Shown: positions 1 to 6,133 of the stretch, piece after piece
Numbering within the stretch: position 1 is the stretch's first letter
How the letters are laid out: each line of letters begins with the position of its first letter
NCBI GenBank assembly: GCA_029098085.1
Contig: JAQXNQ010000254.1
Span: 1 to 19,401 of the forward strand
Length of the DNA stretch: 19,401 nt
From: Oscillospiraceae bacterium
Lineage (GTDB): Bacteria; Bacillota; Clostridia; Oscillospirales; Ruminococcaceae
Direction: 5' to 3'
The notes under the pieces: generated by a model
What the model saw: only the letters and a program-made list of their open reading frames with translations
Databases searched by the model: none
Told to the model about the DNA's origin: nothing
Program-made: the position numbers and the translations under genes

Positions 1-1
1 C

Positions 2-112
2 AAAGCCTTCTGGTGGATGGTCAGCACCCAGATTCCCAACTACAAGGAGCGAATCCGGCACATGGAGGAGGTCGCGTCCCGGCTTTCCGCCCAGGGCTGG
101 AAGCCTTACTGA
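2..112 (+). CDS. 3' end of an unidentified protein gene (partial)
   Basis: An open frame enters from the left edge and runs 36 codons to a TGA at 110-112. The visible tail is aromatic and charged; it begins KAFWWMVSTQ and ends SAQGWKPY. I do not recognise the family from this fragment. It converges on rnr, and its last 7 bases overlap the rnr stop region, so both genes end in the same few bases with no terminator between them. Codon use looks like that of the neighbouring genes. The frame is likely real because it ends exactly where the opposing gene ends, but a chance open frame of this length cannot be excluded. Confidence 0.55.
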   Translation, partial: KAFWWMVSTQIPNYKERIRHMEEVASRLSAQGWKPY

Positions 113-2223
113 CAAAGTTCAAAGTCCACCCTGCCGCCGGCCACATCGGCTCCGATGCAGCGCACCCGCGCCGGGTCGCCCACCCGCCAGCGGCGGGAGG
201 TCAGGGTATCCCGAAGCTCCATGAGGCCGTCGAAGACATACCGGTCGCTTCCGCCGTCCGGCAGCCGCACCAGCCCCTCCACCGTACTGGGCAGGGCGAC
301 GAAAAAGCCATAGGAAACCGCGCCGCTGATGACGCCGTCAAACGCTTCGCCGATTTTTCCGGCCATATACTCCGCCTTGTAGCAGTCCTCGCACCGGCGC
401 TCGGTCTGCAGGGCCGTCAGCTCCGTCTCGGAGGAATGAGCCGCCGCCCGCACCGCAAAGGCACGGTACCGGCGCTGCAGCGCCGCCGCTTCCCCGCCGC
501 TGACCCGGTCGCTGAGGATCCGGTGAACAGCCAGATCGGGATACCGGCGGATGGGTGAGGTGAAATGTGCGTAATCCGCCAGCGCCAGACCGTAATGCCC
601 CAGCGGATGCTCGCTGTACCGGGCCTTCATCATGCTGCGGAGCACCTGCCGGTTGACCAGCAGCTCGCATGGCTTGCCCCGCACGCTCTCCAGCACGGCG
701 CTGAGGGCGGCAACCGGCACCTGATCCTTCTTCAGAGGCGCCGCATCCTCGCCCAGCGCCCTGAGAATCTCCCGCAGGCCCTCCACCTTTTCGGGAGTGG
801 GCAGCTCATGTACCCGATAGACAAAGGGGATCCCCGCTTCCCGGGCAGTCCGGGCGGCGGCCTCATTGGCGGTAAGCATCAAAGACTCAATGATTTTTTC
901 CGCTTCCCCCTGCTTCCTCGGCTCCACGCCGATGGTTCTCCCGTCCGGCCCCAGCAGGATTTTGCTCTCAGCTGTCTCCAGAGCCGGTACGCTGCGGGAA
1001 AGCTGCCGCTTTCTCAGAAGCTCTCCCAGCTCCCGCAGATCTCCCAGACAGAGCAGCACCTCCCGGTACTTTTCCAGCAGGGAGGACTCCCGCTCCCCCG
1101 CCAGCAGCCGGTTGACCTCGCTGTACACCCCCTTGACCCGGGAGCGGATCAGGGTCTTGCGGAATTCCCAGCGGGACAGGGCTCCGTCCGGCGTCAGTTC
1201 CATCAGGGCGGAGAAGCAGAGCCGATCCTCGCCGGGATTCAGGGAGCAGATACCGTTGGAGAGCTCCTTGGGCAGCATGGGCACCACCCGGTCGGCATAG
1301 TAAACGCTGGTTCCCCGGCGGAAGGCCTCACTGTCCAGGGTCGAGCCGGGCCGCACATAATGGGACACATCGGCAATATGCACCCCCAGCCTCCAGCCAT
1401 CGAGGGTTTTCTCCGCCTCTACCGCGTCGTCCAGATCCAGCGAATCGGCACCGTCGATGGTAAAGATCGGCCGGTCCCGCAGATCCAGCCGTCCGGCCCG
1501 TTCGCTGTCCGGAATACCCCGATGGGACAGGTACCGGGCCTCGTCCTCCGCCGCCAGGGGAAACTCCGCCGCAATACCGGCGCTGCTCAGAATGGCGGCG
1601 GCGCAGCTGTCCGCCCGGTCGGAGGAGCCGAAGGATTCCACCAGCCGGACGGCGTAATCCCGGCTGTCCCGGCCCCGGCGCAGAATCCGCGCCAGAACCC
1701 GGTCGCCGTTTCCGGCGCCGCCCAGACTGCCGCTCACCGGCATCCAGCTGCCCAGCTCGTCCAGCGAGACAAAGGCTCCCTGCTCGCTGAGCAGGAGGGT
1801 ACCGGCGTAATCCGGGTCGCCCTCCTCCAGAATCTCCGTCACCTGGCCGTCGTCCAGCTCGCCGGTTTTGCCGGGAGACAGCTTCAGCTGCACCAGATCG
1901 CCGGGCAGCGCGCCCTTCAGGCTGCCGCCGGCAATGAACACATCCCGCTCCTCTCCCTCCAGCCGGGCAAAGGCGAAGGTGCCATGGACCCGCAGCACCC
2001 GGGCGGTATGCAGCCCCCTGCTCCCCGCGTCAAAGAAGCGGCCCTTCTTTTCGATGACCGCACCGGATTTCTTTGCGGCGTCCAGCAGCGCGGAGACGGG
2101 AACGTCCTCCTTTTTCAGCTTGAGCTTCACCGCCAGCTCCCGGGCGGTCAGCCCCTTTTTGCCCGCCTTCTGCAGGCAGAGAGCGGCTCTCTTTACGAGC
2201 GCCGTCATATTTCTGTTTTTCAC
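106..2223 (-). CDS. rnr: Ribonuclease R (3'-5' exoribonuclease, RNB family)
   Basis: This encodes a 705-residue cytoplasmic RNase R, which degrades structured RNA from the 3' end and in bacteria works in mRNA and rRNA decay and with trans-translation. The visible order is an N-terminal winged-helix-like segment (about 7-70), cold-shock OB domains (about 70-230), the RNB catalytic core (about 245-570) and a C-terminal S1 domain (about 630-705). The core carries the metal-binding signature DGADSLDLDDAV at residues 257-268, with the expected aspartates D257, D263, D265 and D266, and the conserved HFTSPIRRYPDL block. Length is normal for the family. I chose the GTG at 2223 because AAGGAAAGG lies 7 bases upstream; the ATG at 2208 would be too far from it. 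It follows secG, a common Firmicutes order, but smpB is not within the window. No separate promoter is visible between secG and rnr. Confidence 0.96.
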   Translation of the reverse strand: MKNRNMTALVKRAALCLQKAGKKGLTARELAVKLKLKKEDVPVSALLDAAKKSGAVIEKKGRFFDAGSRGLHTARVLRVHGTFAFARLEGEERDVFIAGGSLKGALPGDLVQLKLSPGKTGELDDGQVTEILEEGDPDYAGTLLLSEQGAFVSLDELGSWMPVSGSLGGAGNGDRVLARILRRGRDSRDYAVRLVESFGSSDRADSCAAAILSSAGIAAEFPLAAEDEARYLSHRGIPDSERAGRLDLRDRPIFTIDGADSLDLDDAVEAEKTLDGWRLGVHIADVSHYVRPGSTLDSEAFRRGTSVYYADRVVPMLPKELSNGICSLNPGEDRLCFSALMELTPDGALSRWEFRKTLIRSRVKGVYSEVNRLLAGERESSLLEKYREVLLCLGDLRELGELLRKRQLSRSVPALETAESKILLGPDGRTIGVEPRKQGEAEKIIESLMLTANEAAARTAREAGIPFVYRVHELPTPEKVEGLREILRALGEDAAPLKKDQVPVAALSAVLESVRGKPCELLVNRQVLRSMMKARYSEHPLGHYGLALADYAHFTSPIRRYPDLAVHRILSDRVSGGEAAALQRRYRAFAVRAAAHSSETELTALQTERRCEDCYKAEYMAGKIGEAFDGVISGAVSYGFFVALPSTVEGLVRLPDGGSDRYVFDGLMELRDTLTSRRWRVGDPARVRCIGADVAGGRVDFELCQ

Positions 2224-2250
2224 GTTTTTTCCTTTCCTTCACAAAGCCTT

Positions 2251-2286
2251 AAACGAAAAAAGCCCTGCGCGGCAACGCAGGGCTTT
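2251..2286 (-). terminator. Intrinsic terminator after secG
   Basis: An 11-bp perfect stem (AAAGCCCTGCG at 2259-2269, CGCAGGGCTTT at 2276-2286) with a 6-base loop is followed on the minus strand by a T-rich tail. It lies just past the secG stop and before the rnr start, so it should end or attenuate transcripts leaving secG. As rnr has no obvious promoter of its own, read-through is probable. Confidence 0.85.
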
Positions 2287-2295
2287 CGCTAGCTT

Positions 2296-2550
2296 TCAGC
2301 TGATATAAACAGAGAAGATGCTGACCAGAATCGTCAGAACGAAGAAGCCGATGGCAAACCACTTGGTAAATCTGCCCAGCATGGCTTCCAGCGTCCGTCC
2401 GCTGTTTTTGCCGAAATAGGAGTCGGTGGAAGAATCCCCGAAGGTGGAACCCAGACCGCCCTGTTTGGGCTCCTGCAGCATGACCAGAATAACCAGCGCC
2501 AGGCAGCAGATCAGCAGCAGAGAACCTGCAATAATCTCAAATACGTTCAT
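2296..2550 (-). CDS. secG: Preprotein translocase subunit SecG
   Basis: This is an 84-residue membrane protein that joins SecY and SecE in the Sec translocon and aids protein export. Two hydrophobic segments (about 3-24 and 55-83) flank the conserved cytoplasmic loop, visible as LQEPKQGGLGSTFG, the usual SecG signature region. The frame is open up to 2589, but I chose the ATG at 2550 because GGAGGG lies 10 bases upstream and the product then begins directly with the first membrane segment, as SecG proteins do. It has its own promoter at 2612-2640 and a terminator after it, followed by rnr. Nothing is unusual in the protein. Confidence 0.95.
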   Translation of the reverse strand: MNVFEIIAGSLLLICCLALVILVMLQEPKQGGLGSTFGDSSTDSYFGKNSGRTLEAMLGRFTKWFAIGFFVLTILVSIFSVYIS

Positions 2551-2611
2551 AATCAGTATACCCTCCGAATGCTTTATGATTCCATGCAAATGACATAATG
2601 ATAGCCTTTAT

Positions 2612-2640
2612 AGTATATCATACCCCTTGGGGAAAAGCAA
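2612..2640 (-). promoter_or_regulatory. Promoter of secG
   Basis: On the minus strand TTGCTT (2635-2640) and TATACT (2612-2617) are separated by exactly 17 bases, a near-consensus vegetative promoter, about 60 bases upstream of the secG start. The spacer holds the 10-base perfect palindrome CCCCAAGGGG (2623-2632), which could be an operator. Confidence 0.8.
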
Positions 2641-2641
2641 G

Positions 2642-2656
2642 GCTTTTCTGAAAATT
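2642..2656 (-). promoter_or_regulatory. CodY-box-like sequence upstream of secG promoter
   Basis: Read on the minus strand the 15-mer AATTTTCAGAAAAGC matches 13 of 15 positions of the known CodY consensus AATTTTCWGAAAATT. It begins two bases upstream of the secG -35 box. A single match in an A+T-rich spacer can arise by chance, so this is only a candidate. Confidence 0.3.
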
Positions 2657-2711
2657 TACCTTGATTTTCCCGCATGCGCCGGTAAGCTGCTCCCATCCCC
2701 CCATGCCGCTT

Positions 2712-3494
2712 TTATTCTTCGGGATCCAGGAATTCAAAGGTCACGGCCAGGGCGTTATGATCCGACAGGCCGTTGACGATCATCTCCGCCGACAGCGGCC
2801 GCAGGGTATCGTCGGTATAGATCACGTTGTCGATGGCCTGAGTCACCCAGTCCAGCCCCTGATAGGTGGGATAATAGGTTTCGTCGCTGTTGACGATTCC
2901 GTACTCCGAAAAGACCTCCAGCTCGGAAAAATCCCGCAGATTGAAGTCTCCAGCGATGATTTTGTACGGATTCTCATCGGCCAGAAAGGAATCGGCCAGG
3001 GCCGCGATCTGATAGGCGCGATGGTTGTCGCTGCTGAAGGAGAAATGTACATTGTAAAGGGAGATGGTCCTCCCGTTTTGCCGGAGAACGCCCCTGGTAA
3101 AGCCGCTTTCCACAATGGGCTGATGGATCTCCGGCTCCGCTTCAAAGGAAAGCAGCCGCTTTTTCGTCAGCATGCCCCGCCCGAACAGTCCGTTTTCAAA
3201 GGGGGTTCCGCCGCCGAAATAGCGGCCGTAATAAAGGCCCCTCCCCAGAATATTCAGACAGCTGGAGCCCTGCATCCGCTCGCTGCCCTCGTCCACCTCC
3301 TGCAGAAAGCACACGTCCGCGTCCAGCGCCTTCAGCTGATCCCGTTGAAGCGTGAGACGTTCGTTTCCGTGCCGAATATTCCAGGTCACGATTTTCAGAG
3401 TTTCGGGCGTGCTTTCTGATGTATAGCCCACGCCGAAAAAATTCAAAACAAGCAAAGCCACCGCTGTCAGTGCAGCCAGCCACCGCCTTTTCAT
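2712..3494 (-). CDS. Exported endonuclease/exonuclease/phosphatase-family hydrolase
   Basis: This encodes a 260-residue protein of the EEP (DNase I-like) fold, a family of metal-dependent phosphoesterases acting on nucleic acids, phosphoinositides or sphingolipids; the substrate cannot be told here. An N-terminal signal or membrane anchor (residues 1-23, MKRRWLAALTAVALLVLN...) predicts action outside the membrane. Visible motifs are TWNIRHG (37-43), the metal-binding glutamate E66 in LQEVDEG, H150 in YNVHF, GDFN at 182-185, and the terminal catalytic SDH (244-246). Length suits a compact EEP protein. The frame is open to 3662, but the ATG at 3494 is chosen because a purine-rich GGAAGAGG site lies about 8 bases upstream and the signal peptide starts there. 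It is monocistronic with a consensus promoter at 3585-3613. I see no clear terminator after it. Confidence 0.88.
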   Translation of the reverse strand: MKRRWLAALTAVALLVLNFFGVGYTSESTPETLKIVTWNIRHGNERLTLQRDQLKALDADVCFLQEVDEGSERMQGSSCLNILGRGLYYGRYFGGGTPFENGLFGRGMLTKKRLLSFEAEPEIHQPIVESGFTRGVLRQNGRTISLYNVHFSFSSDNHRAYQIAALADSFLADENPYKIIAGDFNLRDFSELEVFSEYGIVNSDETYYPTYQGLDWVTQAIDNVIYTDDTLRPLSAEMIVNGLSDHNALAVTFEFLDPEE

Positions 3495-3584
3495 GATCTT
3501 TTCCTCTTCCTTCCTCTTTTTCAGACTTCCGTTTTCTGTCTGGATGCATGGAGTCTCTGTCTGAAAACGACAGGATTTCTTTTT

Positions 3585-3613
3585 ATTATCCCGCCTTCGG
3601 GGAATTTTGTCAA
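3585..3613 (-). promoter_or_regulatory. Promoter of the EEP hydrolase gene
   Basis: On the minus strand a perfect TTGACA (3608-3613) is followed after 17 bases by GATAAT (3585-3590). The predicted leader is about 80-90 bases and contains the partial inverted repeat GTTTTC...GAAAAC, which might fold. Confidence 0.8.
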
Positions 3614-3670
3614 GCATGGGACGCAAGGAAAGCTTTACCGGCTTTTGTGCATTGTCCCGCAATCCAGACG

Positions 3671-3708
3671 AAAAAGCCTGAGGGGCGCCTGTCCCGCCCC
3701 TTTCTCAG
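3671..3708 (-). terminator. Terminator-like hairpin facing the EEP gene
   Basis: GGGGCG (3682-3687) pairs with CGCCCC (3695-3700) around a 7-base loop, and CTGA/TCAG extends the stem past a 4-base bulge. On the minus strand a five-T run follows. No minus-strand gene lies upstream, so it may end a small antisense or leader transcript, or insulate the EEP promoter. It might also be a mere palindromic repeat. Confidence 0.45.
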
Positions 3709-3761
3709 ATTCCATCCCGTCCGGATTTTGCAAGGAACTTAAAAATTTATTTCATTTTTGC

Positions 3762-3813
3762 CTCAGTTGTCATACAACATCCCCCACTTTTCATACAACT
3801 TACACAAACTGAG
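3762..3813. promoter_or_regulatory. Putative operator repeats upstream of the liv operon
   Basis: The 9-mer TCATACAAC occurs at 3770-3778 and 3791-3799, exactly 21 bases apart, or two helical turns. The first copy sits in the hyphenated palindrome GTTGT-CAT-ACAAC (3766-3778). The pair is enclosed by CTCAGTT (3762-3768) and AACTGAG (3807-3813). The block ends about 30 bases upstream of the livJ -35 box, a place typical for an activator or cooperative regulator. The regulator is unknown. Confidence 0.5.
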
Positions 3814-3843
3814 CTCGGACAGCAGATTTTCTGCCGAAAACAC

Positions 3844-3872
3844 TTGACTTTCACAGGAAAAGCATTTACAAT
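3844..3872 (+). promoter_or_regulatory. Promoter of the liv operon
   Basis: TTGACT (3844-3849) and TACAAT (3867-3872) are separated by 17 bases. The predicted start near 3879 gives a leader of about 60 bases. In that leader TTTTCGA (3885-3891) can pair with TCGAAAA (3920-3926), which abuts the livJ ribosome binding site AGAGG. Confidence 0.8.
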
Positions 3873-3938
3873 CTATTCATACGTTTTTCGAGTTCATGAA
3901 ATAACGTGAAAAGACACATTCGAAAAGAGGTTCTATTC

Positions 3939-5111
3939 ATGAAAAAGCTTTTTAGTTTCTTCTGCGCGGCGTTGCTGGCCGGCAGCATGCTGACCGGCTG
4001 CGGTTCCTCCGGCCAGAGCGGCAATAAAGTGGCGGACAACGCTTCCACCATCAAGGTCGGTCTGAGCTACGAGCTGTCCGGCGGCGTGGCCACCTACGGC
4101 CAGAGTTCGGTGGACGGCGTCAAGCTGGCCATCAAGGAAATCAACGAGGCCGGCGGCATCAACGGCAAGACCATCGAGCTGGTGGAATACGACACCAAAT
4201 CCGACGAAGCCGAAGCCACCACCCTGGGCAAGAAGCTGATGGGTCAGGACAAGGTCATCGCCATCCTCGGTCCTGCCACCTCCGGCGCCTTCAAGGCTGA
4301 GATCCCTGACGCCAACAACTACAAGGTTCCCGTCATCTCCGGCTCCGCCACTGCGGACGACGTGACTGTCGCCAACGGCAAGGTGCAGGAATACGCCTTC
4401 CGGATCTGCTTCAGCGACTCCTATCAGGGCACCACCATGGCCACCTTCGCCGCTGAAAAGCTGGGCGCCGCCAAGGCCGTCATCCTGAAGGACTCCACCA
4501 GTGACTACGCGCTGGGTCTGGCCAAGAACTTCACCTCCACCTTCACCGCTGCCGGCGGCGAGATCGTGGCGGAGGAATCCTACACCACCAACGACAAGGA
4601 CTTCAACGCCATCCTGACCAAAGTCAAGGATAAGGGCGCCGACGTCATCTTCATCCCCGGCTACTATCAGCAGGCCGGCCTGATCATCAAGCAGGCCCGC
4701 GACCTGGGCATCGACCTGCCCATCCTGGGCGCTGACGGCTTCGACTCTCCCGACCTGGTCGGTCTGGCCGGTGCCGAAAACCTCAACGACATTTACTTCT
4801 CCAACCACTACTCTTCTCTGGACCAGGATCCCATGGTGCAGGATTTCATCGCCGCCTTCAAGGCTGAGTACGGCAGAGAGCCCGACGCCTTCAACGCGCT
4901 GGGCTACGACGAAGCCAAGTTCCTCTGCGACGCCCTGTCCCGCACCGAAAAGCTGGACAGTGTCTCCCTGCAGAAGGCGCTCTGCGAGACCACCGATTTC
5001 AAGGCTGTCACCGGCACCCTGAGCGTCGATGAAAACCACAACGCCGTCAAGGCCATCGTGGTTATCAAGCTGGAGAACGGCGTGCAGGCCAGCAGCGAAA
5101 AGATCGGCTGA
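3939..5111 (+). CDS. livJ: Branched-chain amino acid ABC transporter, substrate-binding lipoprotein
   Basis: This is a 390-residue extracytoplasmic binding protein of the type I periplasmic-binding fold (LivJ family), which captures leucine, isoleucine or valine, or a related ligand, and delivers it to LivHM. The signal peptide ends in the lipobox LTGC with lipidated Cys21, as in Gram-positive bacteria. The mature domain opens IKVGLSYELSGGVATYGQ and has the family hallmarks GVKLAIKEINEAGGING, ILGPATSG and PVISGSATAD. A GTG at 3906 would extend the frame, but the ATG at 3939 starts the signal peptide and has AGAGG 8 bases before it. It is the first gene of the liv operon and is followed by a strong hairpin (5133-5174), which fits higher expression of the binding protein. 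Ligand specificity is inferred from the family and the operon only. Confidence 0.94.
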   Translation: MKKLFSFFCAALLAGSMLTGCGSSGQSGNKVADNASTIKVGLSYELSGGVATYGQSSVDGVKLAIKEINEAGGINGKTIELVEYDTKSDEAEATTLGKKLMGQDKVIAILGPATSGAFKAEIPDANNYKVPVISGSATADDVTVANGKVQEYAFRICFSDSYQGTTMATFAAEKLGAAKAVILKDSTSDYALGLAKNFTSTFTAAGGEIVAEESYTTNDKDFNAILTKVKDKGADVIFIPGYYQQAGLIIKQARDLGIDLPILGADGFDSPDLVGLAGAENLNDIYFSNHYSSLDQDPMVQDFIAAFKAEYGREPDAFNALGYDEAKFLCDALSRTEKLDSVSLQKALCETTDFKAVTGTLSVDENHNAVKAIVVIKLENGVQASSEKIG

Positions 5112-5132
5112 TCCGCACTGAGCACCCGATAT

Positions 5133-5174
5133 TGAATTCATAGGGGCAGATTTCCCGTCTGCCCCTACAATTCA
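5133..5174 (+). terminator. Long hairpin between livJ and livH (attenuator or mRNA stabiliser)
   Basis: TAGGGGCAGA (5141-5150) pairs perfectly with TCTGCCCCTA (5158-5167) around a 7-base loop. TGAATT (5133-5138) pairs with AATTCA (5169-5174) past a small internal loop, giving 16 pairs in all. Only a weak T-rich tail (CATTTTATC) follows, so it probably attenuates or protects the livJ 3' end rather than stopping all transcription. Confidence 0.65.
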
Positions 5175-5214
5175 TTTTATCACAGTCTTTTCCCTCAAAA
5201 TCCGCTGGAGCGCA

Positions 5215-5230
5215 GCCGCCCTGAGGCGGC
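5215..5230 (+). promoter_or_regulatory. G+C-rich hairpin just upstream of livH
   Basis: GCCGCC (5215-5220) and GGCGGC (5225-5230) form a perfect stem with loop CTGA, ending about five bases before the livH ribosome binding site AGAAGG. It could restrict ribosome access to livH, which also begins with the weak codon TTG. Confidence 0.5.
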
Positions 5231-5245
5231 GGAAAGAAGGATGCT

Positions 5246-6130
5246 TTGGAACAGTTCCTGCAGCAGGTGATCAACGGTCTTTCCCTGGGCAGCATCTACG
5301 CCCTGATCGCCCTTGGCTACACCATGGTTTATGGTATCATCAAGCTCATCAACTTTGCACACTGCGACGTTTACATGATCGGCGCCTATGTGGGCTATGC
5401 CTGCATGACCTTCCTGCAGCTGGGCTTTGTCCCCTCCCTCTGCATCGCCATGCTCACCTGCATGGTGCTGGGCGTCGTCATTGAAAAGGTCGCCTACAAG
5501 CCGCTGCGCAATGCCACCCGCATTGCGGTGCTGATCACGGCCATCGGCGTCTCCTACCTGCTGGAATACGGCATGATGTATTTCGTCAAGGCCAATGTCC
5601 GCACCTATCCGCCCCTTACCGGCTTCATGGCCCAGTCCTTCAAGCTGGGCAGCATCAACATCAGCATGATGCAGATCCTGATCGTCGCCATCACCATCCT
5701 GCTGATGATTCTGCTGCAGATCATCGTCAAGAAGACCCGCATCGGCAAGGCCATGCGCGCCACCTCCCAGGATCAGGACGCAGCCGAGCTGATGGGCATC
5801 AATGTCAACACCACCATCTCCTTCACCTTCGCCCTGGGCTCCGCTCTGGCGGGCGCCGCAGGCGTGCTGGTGGGCATCTATTACAACTCCATCGACCCGC
5901 TGATGGGCTTCCTGCCCGGCCTGAAGGCCTTTGTGGCGGCGGTATTCGGCGGAATCGGCGTCATTCCCGGCGCCATGATCGGCGGCTATTTCATCGGCGT
6001 GGTGGAGACCTTCGTCTCCGGCTACGGCAGCTCCATGTACAAGGATGCCATCGTGTTTGCCATCCTGATTCTGGTTCTGATCGTCAAGCCCTCCGGCCTG
6101 CTGGGTAAAGCGTCCAGGGAGAAGGTGTAA
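5246..6130 (+). CDS. livH: Branched-chain amino acid ABC transporter permease LivH
   Basis: This is a 294-residue polytopic membrane protein, one of the two permease subunits of the uptake system. It opens MEQFLQQVINGLSLGSIYAL, the normal beginning of LivH proteins, and has GYTMVYGIIKLINFAH and GVLVGIYYNSIDPLMGF further on, with about eight hydrophobic segments. The start is TTG at 5246, which matches the family N-terminus and has AGAAGG five bases upstream. The nearby ATG at 5241 is in another frame and stops after nine codons. One residue is odd: the highly conserved INFAHG(D/E) motif reads NFAHCD, with Cys (TGC) where Gly (GGC) is expected. livM follows after 3 bases, so the two are surely co-transcribed. 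Confidence 0.93.
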   Translation: MEQFLQQVINGLSLGSIYALIALGYTMVYGIIKLINFAHCDVYMIGAYVGYACMTFLQLGFVPSLCIAMLTCMVLGVVIEKVAYKPLRNATRIAVLITAIGVSYLLEYGMMYFVKANVRTYPPLTGFMAQSFKLGSINISMMQILIVAITILLMILLQIIVKKTRIGKAMRATSQDQDAAELMGINVNTTISFTFALGSALAGAAGVLVGIYYNSIDPLMGFLPGLKAFVAAVFGGIGVIPGAMIGGYFIGVVETFVSGYGSSMYKDAIVFAILILVLIVKPSGLLGKASREKV

Positions 6131-6133
6131 GAC

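Larger units (their letters stand above)
3495..3938. other. 444-bp intergenic control region between the EEP gene and livJ
   Basis: No protein gene is seen here. From left to right it holds the leader and promoter of the minus-strand EEP gene (to 3613), a G+C-rich hairpin with a minus-strand T-run (3671-3708), an A+T-rich stretch, paired TCATACAAC repeats inside a longer inverted repeat (3762-3813), a short inverted repeat GCAGATTTTCTGC (3822-3834), and the livJ promoter with its roughly 60-base leader. Confidence 0.8.

Noticed and set aside
565..2292. Long plus-strand open frame opposite rnr (575 codons) and shorter ones nearby
   Set aside because: It is rich in Gln, His, Pro and Gly, has no domain motifs or placed ribosome binding site, and lies fully opposite a certain RNase R gene; it is a by-product of G+C-rich codon use.
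3822..3834. Possible CodY box at GATTTTCTGCCGAAA upstream of livJ
   Set aside because: Only about 9 of 15 positions match the consensus, which is expected by chance in this A+T-rich stretch; the palindrome GCAGATTTTCTGC is noted only as a short repeat.
3933..5141. 402-codon minus-strand frame opposite livJ
   Set aside because: Its translation is a repetitive mix of Gly, Asp, Val and Gln with no family features, and livJ on the other strand is unmistakable.
5241..5270. ATG at 5241 as livH start or a leader peptide
   Set aside because: It is out of frame with livH, stops after nine codons and shares the livH ribosome binding site; a coupling role cannot be supported.
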